A stretch of DNA of 9,742 nt from JBOHPP01 sp050731755 (GCA_050731755.1 JBOHPP010000103.1:1-9742), one strand, 5' to 3'; numbered from the stretch's first letter, positions 1 to 6,927 are shown. Notes: generated from the sequence alone by a model not told the origin. Made by a program: numbers and translations.

Positions 1-1227
1 GAGTGGCACGCCGAGACCGTAGCGCTGCCGCTCGCGGGCTCGCTGCTTGAGCTCGCGCAGGACGAGCCGGTCCCCGGTCACGAGCTCGGTCCGGCCGGCG
101 ATGTACTGGCGCACGCGCTCCTGCATCTCGTCCGTCAGTGGTTTCGTCCCCCACTGGGCATCCTGCTGGATCCGGCGCACCCGGGAGAGCTCGGCCAACC
201 CCTCGTCGATACTCTGGCGGCTCTCGGCGTCGGCCGCGCGCTCCTCGACGTCGAGGAAGGCCAGCCTGATCGCCGGGACGCCGTCCTCGAGCCAGTCGAG
301 CCAGAGATGATCCATGCGCGGGAAGACGAGGATGAACAAACCGGCCAGCACCAGGAAACCGCCGACCGCGACGCCGGTGCCCCTGAGCGCCTGGAAGCCC
401 CGACTTCTGACGTCTCGCACGCGGGTCCGGATGGCCCCGACGAGGGCCACGGCCGCGAGCAGCGCGCCAAAGGTGGTGACGATCGCCGCGCCTGTCGGGA
501 GATCCCAGATCCATGAGGCCAGCAGACCGAGCATGCTGACGACGAGCGCGAAGCCCCAGCCGACGAGTAGACGCGCCGCCACGGCGCTGGCCAGCAGGGC
601 ACCCACGACGGCCGGAACGATCAGGTAGGAAAACACCAGCAGCACCCCGGCCAGACGCACGGAGCTCGTCACCACGAGGCCGAACGACGTGTAGAACACG
701 AAGTCCCACGCACGGGTGGCGCGGCCCCGCTGGCGGGAGCCCTCCGGATCGAGCGAGATCTCCAGCAGCGGGCGGCGAATGAGCCAGTGGAGGGCGCCGA
801 TGCCGGCGTACAGCGCGGCCAAGGCGGCCACTTCCCTTGAGGTGACGGTGAGGATGCCGCCCACCAGGAGTTGCTTGATGTGCTCGCTGCCCTGAGGAGC
901 ACGGTCGACGACGAGCACGGCCACCGCCGCCGATACGGCGTACACAATGCCGATGATGGCTTCCTGGGGGATCGGTCCCGCGGGCACGCGGGTGACGGCG
1001 AAGAGCGCCGCTCCGGCGAGCGTGAAGGCCAGGGCATACCAGTACGCCGCATCGCTGTGGATGGCATGGCCGGCCAACACGGCCACCGAAAGACCCAGCG
1101 CCGCGACCTGGGCCAGCGCGAGGTCGACGAAGATGACCCCTCGGGCCAGCACGTGCAGGCCCAGGTACACGTGGATCCCCGTGAGGACCACGCACGTCAG
1201 CAACGGGACGCCGAGCAGCTCGAGCAC
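1..1227 (-). CDS. Metal (zinc/manganese-type) ABC transporter permease, ABC-3 family, with C-terminal extension; partial at left edge
   Basis: Integral membrane subunit of a divalent-metal ABC importer. The frame reads from a GTG at 1227 without a stop through base 1, giving 409 codons. Residues 1-265 are the family core: about seven hydrophobic segments with family-typical stretches GVIFVDLALAQVAALG (30-45), LVGGILTVTSREV (121-133) and the loop-helix FSYLIVPAVVG (199-209). ABC-3 permeases are usually about 270-300 residues. Here a further membrane segment (about 286-302) is followed by at least 105 mostly charged residues with helical character (ERAADAESRQ, RELKQRARERQRY) and no visible stop. 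The GTG lies 4 bases after the stop of the binding-protein gene, so the two are cotranscribed and probably translationally coupled; no clear Shine-Dalgarno is seen. The partner ATPase is not between binding protein and permease, unlike many such operons, so it must lie beyond the left edge or elsewhere. The metal cannot be told from sequence. The family call is strong; the function of the extension is unknown. Confidence 0.9.
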   Translation of the reverse strand, partial: MLELLGVPLLTCVVLTGIHVYLGLHVLARGVIFVDLALAQVAALGLSVAVLAGHAIHSDAAYWYALAFTLAGAALFAVTRVPAGPIPQEAIIGIVYAVSAAVAVLVVDRAPQGSEHIKQLLVGGILTVTSREVAALAALYAGIGALHWLIRRPLLEISLDPEGSRQRGRATRAWDFVFYTSFGLVVTSSVRLAGVLLVFSYLIVPAVVGALLASAVAARLLVGWGFALVVSMLGLLASWIWDLPTGAAIVTTFGALLAAVALVGAIRTRVRDVRSRGFQALRGTGVAVGGFLVLAGLFILVFPRMDHLWLDWLEDGVPAIRLAFLDVEERAADAESRQSIDEGLAELSRVRRIQQDAQWGTKPLTDEMQERVRQYIAGRTELVTGDRLVLRELKQRARERQRYGLGVPL

Positions 1228-1231
1228 GGGC

Positions 1232-2149
1232 TCAGCGCGGAGCGCGCAGGGCGGCGGTGAGGCGCCCGATGTTGACCTCGAAGAGGGCGAGATAGTCGGC
1301 GGCCGCCGGATCGGCGCCGACCGACGGCACCAGGGTCACCGGGCGCACACCGCTCCGCGCGGCGACCTGACGGACGACCGATTCGTTGGAATATGGCTCG
1401 GCGATGAGCAGGGCGACGCCCGCTTCACGCATCCGCGCGGGCAGAGCGGCCAGCGCGCCGGGCGACGGCGGCACGCCGGGCGTCGCCTCCATCGAGGCCG
1501 CGACGACCAGGCCGAACCGCCGGGCGAAGTAGGGCCAGCTGTCGTGGACGACGACGACCCGGGTTCCCCGGTACGGAGCCATCGCCTGCAGCCACCGGGC
1601 CAAACCTGCGTCGAGGCGCTCCAGGAAGTGCTGGCGATTCGCCGCGAACAGCCCGCGGTCGGCGGGCGACAGGCGGGCGAGCGCCTCCAGAATCGCCGCC
1701 GTCATCGGGCGCGCGTTCTCGGGGTCGAGCCAGTAGTGCGTGTTGCCGTAGCTGTGAACGTGCGCGGGGCCCGTGTCCCGGAGGCGAGGCGTTTCCGCCT
1801 GTAGCAAGGAGATGTCGTTGGAGGTGTCGAGGTAATGGGGACTGCCCCGCACCAGCCGTGGCGCGGCCGCAGCTCGAAGGGCCCTGGTGAGCCAGGGCTC
1901 GTGGTCGAGCCCGATCCGCACCAGCAGCACCGCCGTCTTGAGCCGGGCGATCTGGCCGGGCTTGAGGTCGATCGCGTGGGGGTCCTGGAGCGGAGCCGCC
2001 AGGCTCTCTGCGCGGACGCGATCTCCTCCGACCGCCTCGACGAGAGCCTTGAGGTCGGTCGACGTCGTCACCACGGGGATCAGGCCGGCGGCGTCGACAG
2101 GAGCAGCGGCCGACAGCGCGAGAACGAGGGCGGCGAGCGCCCCGACCAC
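1232..2149 (-). CDS. Metal ABC transporter substrate-binding protein, TroA/ZnuA-like (305 aa)
   Basis: Periplasmic binding protein (cluster A-I) that captures Zn2+ or Mn2+ and delivers it to the permease encoded next. A hydrophobic signal peptide (residues 1-21, VDAAG at the cleavage region) precedes a mature domain starting VVTTSTDLKAL. Candidate metal ligands sit at family positions: His58 (QDPHAIDLKP), His138 (THYWLDP), His202 (VVVHDSWPYF) and Asp280 (SVGAD). The His/Asp-rich loop of many ZnuA proteins is absent; only a short HVHSYGNTH stretch (130-138) remains, so manganese or broad specificity is as possible as zinc. The start must be the GTG at 2149: in the same frame, two codons upstream, is the TAG stop of the amidase gene (TAG CGG GTG). 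No Shine-Dalgarno is visible, so reinitiation after the amidase is likely. The signal peptide therefore has no basic residue in its n-region, which is odd. Length is normal for the family. Confidence 0.93.
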   Translation of the reverse strand: MVGALAALVLALSAAAPVDAAGLIPVVTTSTDLKALVEAVGGDRVRAESLAAPLQDPHAIDLKPGQIARLKTAVLLVRIGLDHEPWLTRALRAAAAPRLVRGSPHYLDTSNDISLLQAETPRLRDTGPAHVHSYGNTHYWLDPENARPMTAAILEALARLSPADRGLFAANRQHFLERLDAGLARWLQAMAPYRGTRVVVVHDSWPYFARRFGLVVAASMEATPGVPPSPGALAALPARMREAGVALLIAEPYSNESVVRQVAARSGVRPVTLVPSVGADPAAADYLALFEVNIGRLTAALRAPR

Positions 2150-2152
2150 CCG

Positions 2153-3277
2153 CTACGGCTTTTTGGCGAACATCGACTTGGCGACCATGCAGTGGACGCC
2201 CTTGCGGATGTCGACCACCTGAGTGACACGGCAGTCGGCGGCCATGGACGCCACCGAGTACCCTTCATAGCGGTCCATCGGCGCCATCTTCTGGGTGGAG
2301 AGGAAGTCCACCGTCTCCCGAACCGCGTTAACCATCGCCTTGTTGAGGTCCTCGTCGAACCCCATCATGATCCAGTGGGTTTTGGTCTCGGCCCGCGGCC
2401 ACTCGAGCTTCATGTCCTTGCGGACGATTGGCTGGAGCACGATCTCCCGGAAGGAGCACTCCAGCCCTGTGAGGTTCACTTCGCCGTTGCCCTGGCGACA
2501 GTGGGAGTCACCGGTCCAGATCAGCCCGCCCTTGAGGAAGACGGGAACGTAAATCGTGCTGCCGGCCTGCAGCTCGTTCAGGTCCATGTTCGACCCGTTC
2601 TTCCACGGCCGCAGCGTCGACACCGCGGCCATCGGATCGTCCTTCACGCCACCCTTGCGCGGCGACGGGTCGCTGGGATCGATGCCGACGGCCAGCGTGC
2701 CGGGGAACGGCGCCAGGTCGATGCTCACCCCGGGCTTGAACTGCGCGGAACGCTTGCCGGGATCCAGGGTGAAGAACTTGATGAACCCGTCCGGCATTTC
2801 CGGGGCCAGCGCGCCGATGGTCGGAAAGTCCTTTCCGGGCAGGTTGAAGTTGATCCCGAAGTTCTTGGGCACGATCTTCAGGATCCGGATCTCCATCACG
2901 TCCCCCGGCTCGGCGCCGTTGACAGAGATGGGCCCGGTCACCGAGTGCGGCCCGCCGCCCGGGTTGGCCTTTCGCAGCTCCACGATCTGTTCCATGGTGA
3001 TCCCGGGTCGGACCTTGTCGTGGGCGTGCATCATCGTCTCGACGGAGACGATGTCCCCCGACGCGATGGTGAGCTTGGGCGCCTCCTTCGGATCGAGCCA
3101 GCCCCACTGCACGGTCTCGAGGGTGGCCACCAGCCGATGCCGCTTGGCTTCGGCCTTGCCGGCCGCCGCCTTGGTCTCGCCCTTGGCCTGAGCCAGAGCG
3201 TAGAGCGCCACCGAGAGCACCACGGCGAGGATGCCGAGTGCGATCACGACACGCTTCGTGCCTGAGAGCGTCCGCAT
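2153..3277 (-). CDS. Exported acetamidase/formamidase-family protein (374 aa)
   Basis: Member of the FmdA/AmdA family, which hydrolyses short amides (formamide, acetamide) to ammonia and the acid. Family landmarks: GPHSVTGPISVNGAEPGD (109-126), PFPGTLAVGID (190-200), GSNMDLNEL (228-236), the conserved GDSHCRQGNGEV stretch (256-267) and C-terminal VVDIRKGVHCMV (354-365). Unlike cytoplasmic family members it begins with a basic n-region and a hydrophobic segment (about residues 8-30, ending ALAQA), so it is probably exported or membrane-anchored; a Lys/Ala-rich linker (about 32-48) follows. The start is the ATG at 3277, supported by a strong AAGGAGG four bases upstream; the frame stays open further upstream only by way of a TTG at 3403. 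It is first in the operon with the metal-transport genes. Its substrate is not determined: exported members are poorly characterised, and a link to metal supply is inference from position. Confidence 0.88.
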   Translation of the reverse strand: MRTLSGTKRVVIALGILAVVLSVALYALAQAKGETKAAAGKAEAKRHRLVATLETVQWGWLDPKEAPKLTIASGDIVSVETMMHAHDKVRPGITMEQIVELRKANPGGGPHSVTGPISVNGAEPGDVMEIRILKIVPKNFGINFNLPGKDFPTIGALAPEMPDGFIKFFTLDPGKRSAQFKPGVSIDLAPFPGTLAVGIDPSDPSPRKGGVKDDPMAAVSTLRPWKNGSNMDLNELQAGSTIYVPVFLKGGLIWTGDSHCRQGNGEVNLTGLECSFREIVLQPIVRKDMKLEWPRAETKTHWIMMGFDEDLNKAMVNAVRETVDFLSTQKMAPMDRYEGYSVASMAADCRVTQVVDIRKGVHCMVAKSMFAKKP

Positions 3278-3281
3278 AGCG

Positions 3282-3288
3282 CCTCCTT
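3282..3288 (-). promoter_or_regulatory. Shine-Dalgarno of the amidase gene
   Basis: On the minus strand AAGGAGG is followed by four bases and ATG at 3277. This decides the start in favour of the 374-residue form with an N-terminal signal segment. Confidence 0.8.
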
Positions 3289-3373
3289 GTCCAACCGCGG
3301 GACGTCGCTTCATGCGGATCGATCGGCACGGATCCGACCGGCCGCCACTCGACTCCGACGCCGGAGGGTCGTT

Positions 3374-3403
3374 ATCATCGGCCAGGCCGGACGGCGGCGT
3401 CAA
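3374..3403 (-). promoter_or_regulatory. Candidate sigma-70-type promoter for the amidase/metal-transport operon
   Basis: Minus-strand TTGACG (3403-3398) matches the -35 consensus in five of six bases. Eighteen bases later comes GATGAT (3379-3374), with four of six -10 matches; an overlapping GATAAC at 3376-3371 is an alternative with a 21-base spacer. A start near 3367 would give a leader of about 90 bases before the amidase ATG. This is the only -35-like hexamer I noted in the 197-base divergent gap. It is a pattern match only. Confidence 0.4.
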
Positions 3404-3441
3404 GCCGACGAGCCTGCGCGCGCGCTCGACCGATTGCCGCG

Positions 3442-3450
3442 TGTTACGAT
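3442..3450 (+). promoter_or_regulatory. Candidate extended -10 promoter for the nicotinamidase gene
   Basis: TGTTACGAT has the extended -10 TGn followed by TACGAT, which keeps the first two and last two bases of the -10 consensus. It lies so that transcription would start near 3457, just before the Shine-Dalgarno at 3461-3467. No -35 match is present at the right distance. Confidence 0.35.
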
Positions 3451-3460
3451 CCAGCCCGAA

Positions 3461-3467
3461 GGGGAGG
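3461..3467 (+). promoter_or_regulatory. Shine-Dalgarno of the nicotinamidase gene
   Basis: GGGGAGG is followed by seven bases and the ATG at 3475, which fixes the start of the nicotinamidase. Confidence 0.75.
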
Positions 3468-3474
3468 TGCGGCC

Positions 3475-4074
3475 ATGGGCTTCACGCTCGATCCCGCTCG
3501 CGACGCCCTCGTGATCGTCGATGTCCAGAACGACTTCTGTCCGGGTGGCGCGCTGGCCGTGCCCGACGGCAACCGCGTGGTGCCGGTCCTCAACGGTTAT
3601 GCCGAGCGCTTCGCCCGCGACGGCGCCCCGGTGTTCGCCTCGCGCGACTGGCACCCCGTGCGGACCAAGCACTTCAAGGCGTACGGCGGTGTCTGGCCTC
3701 CGCACTGCGTGCAGGGCACGCGAGGCGCGGAGTTCCACCCCGAGCTCCGGCTGCCCGCGGGGACGGAAGTGGTCTCCAAAGGCATGGACCCTGAGACCGA
3801 CGCCTACTCGTGCTTCCAGGCCGAAACCCCCGATGGCCTGCCCTTCGCCGCGGCACTGGGCGAGCGGGGCGCCGGGCGGCTGTTCGTGGGCGGCCTGGCC
3901 ACCGACTACTGCGTCAAGGCCACGGCGCTCGACGCGCTGAAAGAGGGATTCGAGGTCGTCGTCCTCGAAGACGCGGTCGCCGCGGTGGACCTGGCCGCAG
4001 GCGACGGCGCGCGCGCGCTGGCCGACATGACCAGGGCCGGCGCCTTGCTTGCCCGATTCACCGATTTGCGCTAA
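3475..4074 (+). CDS. pncA: Nicotinamidase (isochorismatase-like hydrolase family), 199 aa
   Basis: Deamidates nicotinamide to nicotinate in the cytoplasm for NAD salvage. All expected active-site residues are present at family spacing: nucleophile Cys146 (ATDYCVKATALDA), Asp16 (VDVQNDF) and Lys102 (VSKGMD) form the triad; Asp58 and His60 (SRDWHP) and His77 (WPPHCVQGT) form the metal site seen in PncA structures. The pattern DVQNDFCPGGALAV and the conserved WPPHC block separate nicotinamidases from other isochorismatase-fold enzymes, which lack the metal site. Length (199) is normal. The gene has a good Shine-Dalgarno and a candidate extended -10 just upstream, and is divergent from the amidase operon. 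The methyltransferase gene starts 3 bases after its stop, so both are probably one transcript. No signs of damage. Confidence 0.94.
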   Translation: MGFTLDPARDALVIVDVQNDFCPGGALAVPDGNRVVPVLNGYAERFARDGAPVFASRDWHPVRTKHFKAYGGVWPPHCVQGTRGAEFHPELRLPAGTEVVSKGMDPETDAYSCFQAETPDGLPFAAALGERGAGRLFVGGLATDYCVKATALDALKEGFEVVVLEDAVAAVDLAAGDGARALADMTRAGALLARFTDLR

Positions 4075-4077
4075 CAC

Positions 4078-4662
4078 ATGCGGGGCGTCGAGGAGATTCC
4101 CTGGCTCTACGACGGCCTCTGCACCCTCTACGAGTGGGGCGGGCTCGGTCGGTGGCGGCGATGGCTGGCCGAGGGGGCCCGGGGCCGAACGCTCGACCTC
4201 GGCTGCGGCACCGGCCGCAACCTTCCGCTCGTTCCCTCGGGGGCGCGCGCGCTGGGTCTCGACCCAGCGTGGGACTCGCTGGTTCGCGCCCGCCGCCGGG
4301 CCCCCGGCGTACCCCTGGTGCAGGCCCGGGCCGAGGCGCTGCCCTTCCGCGATGCGGTCTTCCACACGGTGGTGAGCGGACTCGTCTTCTGTAGTGTGCC
4401 CGACGCGCGACGCGGCCTCGCGGAGGTCCGGCGGGTCCTGGCGCCGGGCGGCACGTTACGGATGCTGGAGCACGTGCGCTCGAGGACGCCGTGGAAGGCG
4501 CGCATGCAAGACCGCCTGCAGCCGTTCTGGACTTGGATCACCGGGGGCTGCCGTCCCAACCGCGACACGGAGCGCCTCGTCGAGAGCGGAGGCTTCGTCA
4601 TCGAGCCGGAGAGCCGTCGAGCGCGGGGTGATATGCGCCGCTTCGCCGCCCGTCGGGCGTAG
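4078..4662 (+). CDS. Class I SAM-dependent methyltransferase (194 aa)
   Basis: Small-molecule methyltransferase with a Rossmann-type fold. Motif I is LDLGCGTGRN (39-48), the acidic end of strand 2 is GLDPA (Asp62), motif II lies around EALPFRDAVFHTVVSG, and motif III is VRRVLAPGGTLRMLEHV. The C-terminal part, with PWKARMQDRLQPFW and then GGCRPNRDTERLVESGGF, resembles the UbiE-like/METTL7-like branch (phospholipid, quinone or thiol methyltransferases) more than rRNA or DNA enzymes. The substrate cannot be named from sequence. ATG lies three bases after the nicotinamidase stop (TAA CAC ATG) with no Shine-Dalgarno, which suggests translational coupling. Downstream it faces the HAD-ATPase gene across 28 bases; that gap holds a GCGGCCGC palindrome but no T run, so no intrinsic terminator is apparent. 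Confidence 0.85.
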   Translation: MRGVEEIPWLYDGLCTLYEWGGLGRWRRWLAEGARGRTLDLGCGTGRNLPLVPSGARALGLDPAWDSLVRARRRAPGVPLVQARAEALPFRDAVFHTVVSGLVFCSVPDARRGLAEVRRVLAPGGTLRMLEHVRSRTPWKARMQDRLQPFWTWITGGCRPNRDTERLVESGGFVIEPESRRARGDMRRFAARRA

Positions 4663-4690
4663 CGGCCGCTGCCCCCTCCAACTTCATGAT

Positions 4691-6424
4691 TCACACCGCG
4701 TAGCGGCGACGCACTACCTCGAGCACCAGCCGCCGCGACTCGCCGGGGTGCCGGGCGTCGTCGGACTCCAGCACCGCCACCTCGTCGGCAAGCTCGTCGT
4801 CCTTGATCGTCTCGCGCATCCACCGGGAGTAGTCCCCACGGCCGAGGTGGTACGCCCACGTGCCATCGTCCACGCCCTCGGCCAGCTCGCAGAAGCGCTT
4901 GAGGTTGGCCGCGCGCAGGTTGAGCGCGCCCTCGGGGCCGCGGAAGTAGAAGCTCCGATCGGGGGGCAGCTCCCCTTCGGCGTACTTGCGGAGGTGCCGC
5001 TGGTGCTGCACGCCCCGCCGGGTCACCCGGAAGCGGGCGGCGCCCGGGGCGTGCCCGTCCAGCGTGCCCAGCAGGGCCTCGCCTCGCTCGAGAGGGCCGC
5101 CGCCGACGTCGGGACTCGACGGGCGGCGGTCGCGGTCGCGCCCGAGCGTGGCCAGCGCCTCCCGGAACGCCTCGCGGTCGGTGGAGGCCAGCACGGCCAC
5201 GACCTGACGAACATCGCGGGCGAGCTGATCCGCGGACAGCGTGATGAGGGCCAGCGACTCACCGGCCCGGGGCAGCAGCTCGACGGCCGACGAGCCGTCG
5301 GCGGGGACGATGTGATGCGCTTCGTCGATGATGAGCCAGTGCGGCAGCCCGCTGGGGCCGCGGACGGCGGCCACGGCCGCCAGCGCGTGGGTGGCGTACA
5401 TGACCTTCTCCGGCATGCTGAGCCCGCTCAGGTTGAGGACGAGCCCCGAGCCGGGCCGCCGCAGCAGCGACTGCAGCTCCTCGGCGGTCGGCAGCGATTG
5501 GCCGGGCCGGCCGCCGAGCGCGACCACGCCCTCCAGCTCGGCGAGCCCGCGATGGTCGCCTTCCGGGTCGAGCAGACAGAACGACCGGCCGCTCTCCACC
5601 AGGCGCTCGACGAGCACGCCGGTCAACGTGGACTTGCCGCTGGCCGACGGCCCCACGATCAGGAAGCCAGTGCCGTGCGCGGAGATCGTCACCGGTGTGC
5701 CAGCGGCGGTGCGCCCCAGCTCCAGGTGGTGGCGGCCCAGGCCGGGGATGAGGCTGGCCGCGTCGGTGAGGATGTGCTCGTCGATGAACTCGATGACGCC
5801 GGCGCTGCCGCCTCGGCGCGTCACGTAGTCGGCTCGCTCCTTGAGCGCGGCCACGGCGTCGGCGACGGCGACGGCGCCCTCGCAGAGGGCGAGGAAGGCG
5901 TGGTCGTTCTCGGCGTCGCCGATGCCCACCAGGTTGTGGCGGGACAGCTCCAGCGCGGCCAGGGCCGCCGCCAGCCCGGTTCCCTTGGTGACGCCTCCGG
6001 GGAGCAGCATCAGCGCCCCCTTGTTGAACACGAGGGTGCGCTCCACGCCGGCCTGGCGGATGGCGGCCAGCGCCGCCTCCGCGTACTCCTCGTGGGTCGC
6101 GATGATGGAGCTGCCCAGGGCGAAGCGAACACCGCGGCGCTGGAGCGCTTCCACCAGCGCCGGCTCCGGCGCCGCGCCGAGGGTGCGCACCTCGCGCCGG
6201 GCGGGGAAGTAGAGGAGCGCCCCGTTCTCGGCGACGACGGCGTCGAACATCCCGTCCACGTCGGGACAAACCTGACGCAAATCGGGCAGCATCCGGCCGG
6301 TGACGAGCAGCAGCGTGCGGCCGGACTCGCGCACCCGCGTGAGCGCGCCGGTCGTGGCCGACGCCACCCGGCCCTGATCGGCAATGGTGCCGTCGTAGTC
6401 GACGGCCAGCACGTGGACGATCAT
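4691..6424 (-). CDS. Three-domain fusion: Cof-type HAD phosphatase, HerA/FtsK-like P-loop ATPase, C-terminal helical domain (577 aa)
   Basis: Residues 1-215 are a HAD-IIB (Cof/sucrose-phosphatase-like) hydrolase with all four motifs: DYDGT (Asp9, Asp11), VTGR (Thr42), GVTKGTG (Lys147) and GIGDAEND (Asp170, Asp174); the region between motifs II and III is a C2-type cap. After a linker (about 216-250) comes a P-loop domain: Walker A GPSASGKST (258-266), LLDPEGD (284-290) as in HerA/VirB4-type ATPases, and Walker B LIIDEAHH (364-371). The tail from about 475 (HLRKYAEGELP, then FYFRGPEGALNLRAANL and YHLGRGDYSRW to KDDELADE) is a compact, mostly helical module resembling the DUF5752-like domain as I recall it. 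No signal peptide or membrane segment is seen, so it is cytoplasmic. A weak AAGGGA lies eight bases before the ATG. Both catalytic sites look intact. The biological role is unknown; similar HAD-ATPase fusions exist in databases as I recall, but I know of no characterised one. Confidence 0.88.
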   Translation of the reverse strand: MIVHVLAVDYDGTIADQGRVASATTGALTRVRESGRTLLLVTGRMLPDLRQVCPDVDGMFDAVVAENGALLYFPARREVRTLGAAPEPALVEALQRRGVRFALGSSIIATHEEYAEAALAAIRQAGVERTLVFNKGALMLLPGGVTKGTGLAAALAALELSRHNLVGIGDAENDHAFLALCEGAVAVADAVAALKERADYVTRRGGSAGVIEFIDEHILTDAASLIPGLGRHHLELGRTAAGTPVTISAHGTGFLIVGPSASGKSTLTGVLVERLVESGRSFCLLDPEGDHRGLAELEGVVALGGRPGQSLPTAEELQSLLRRPGSGLVLNLSGLSMPEKVMYATHALAAVAAVRGPSGLPHWLIIDEAHHIVPADGSSAVELLPRAGESLALITLSADQLARDVRQVVAVLASTDREAFREALATLGRDRDRRPSSPDVGGGPLERGEALLGTLDGHAPGAARFRVTRRGVQHQRHLRKYAEGELPPDRSFYFRGPEGALNLRAANLKRFCELAEGVDDGTWAYHLGRGDYSRWMRETIKDDELADEVAVLESDDARHPGESRRLVLEVVRRRYAV

Positions 6425-6483
6425 TCGGAGCGTCCCTTGTCGTTCACGGTACCACAGCGGTTTTTCGGCGGCGCCGGGGCGGG

Positions 6484-6927
6484 ATGCTAGCCTGGGTCAT
6501 GGCCTGCGTGTCGATTCAGCGTGCGGCCGGTTACCTGCTGGCGTTCCTGGTGACGGTGGGGTGTGCCACGCCGGCCGACATCATCCGCCGGAGCCCGCCG
6601 ATTCCTCCGCCGATCCTGGGCGCCGAAGCGACCGGTCGGGCCTCGTGGTACGGCGTGCCCTACCACGGGCGCCGGACATCGAGCGGCGAGGTCTACGACA
6701 TGCACCAGCTCACCGCCGCCCACCGGACGCTGCCCCTGGGCACGCGGGTGCTGGTGATCCATCTCGAGAATGGGCGAGCGGTGGAGGTCCGCATCAACGA
6801 CCGAGGGCCGCTGAAGCTCGAGCGGATCATCGATCTGTCGTACGCCGCCGCGCAGCGGCTCGGCGCCGTCGAGGCCGGCGTGGTTCGCGTGCGGCTCCGA
6901 GTGGTGAGCCTGCCCCGATCCTACTGA
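6484..6927 (+). CDS. RlpA-like lipoprotein (double-psi beta-barrel; septal ring lytic transglycosylase family), 147 aa
   Basis: RlpA proteins are outer-membrane lipoproteins; some cleave peptide-free glycan at the septum. The barrel is complete and typical: GRASWYGVPYHGRRTSSGE (51-69), TAAHRTLPLGT (77-87), VRINDRGP (102-109) and RIIDLSYAAAQRLG (114-127). His80 and Asp106 match the catalytic His and Asp described for the Pseudomonas enzyme. A hydrophobic N-terminus ends in TVGC (Cys27), a plausible though not ideal lipobox. There is no SPOR domain after the barrel, so septal targeting by denuded glycan is not expected. The start is uncertain: ATG at 6484 has no proper Shine-Dalgarno; ATG at 6499 gives a normal signal peptide and is preceded at five bases by TGC-TAGCCT, a possible extended -10 that would make the message leaderless. 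Its stop (6925-6927) lies beyond the stop of the convergent glycosyltransferase, so the genes overlap tail to tail. Confidence 0.88.
   Translation: MLAWVMACVSIQRAAGYLLAFLVTVGCATPADIIRRSPPIPPPILGAEATGRASWYGVPYHGRRTSSGEVYDMHQLTAAHRTLPLGTRVLVIHLENGRAVEVRINDRGPLKLERIIDLSYAAAQRLGAVEAGVVRVRLRVVSLPRSY

Noticed and set aside
1835..3265. 476-codon plus-strand frame opposite the amidase and binding-protein genes
   Set aside because: It crosses two well-supported minus-strand genes, encodes His/Arg/Asp-rich composition without motifs, and has no ribosome site.
3278..3403. N-terminal extension of the amidase from a TTG at 3403
   Set aside because: The extension is polar and would bury the signal segment; AAGGAGG before ATG 3277 gives a far better start, and the TTG is part of a likely -35 element.
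3400..4365. 321-codon minus-strand frame opposite the nicotinamidase
   Set aside because: The plus strand encodes a complete nicotinamidase active site; the minus product has no motif.
4663..4690. Possible terminator at the GCGGCCGC palindrome between convergent genes
   Set aside because: The palindrome has no loop and no T run follows on either strand.
4394..6490. Very long open frame (698 codons) on the plus strand opposite the HAD-ATPase gene
   Set aside because: It is antisense to a gene with intact HAD and P-loop motifs; its product is low-complexity Arg/Gly/Ala/His-rich, as expected when the reverse strand of GC-biased codons stays open. It also overlaps the methyltransferase gene.
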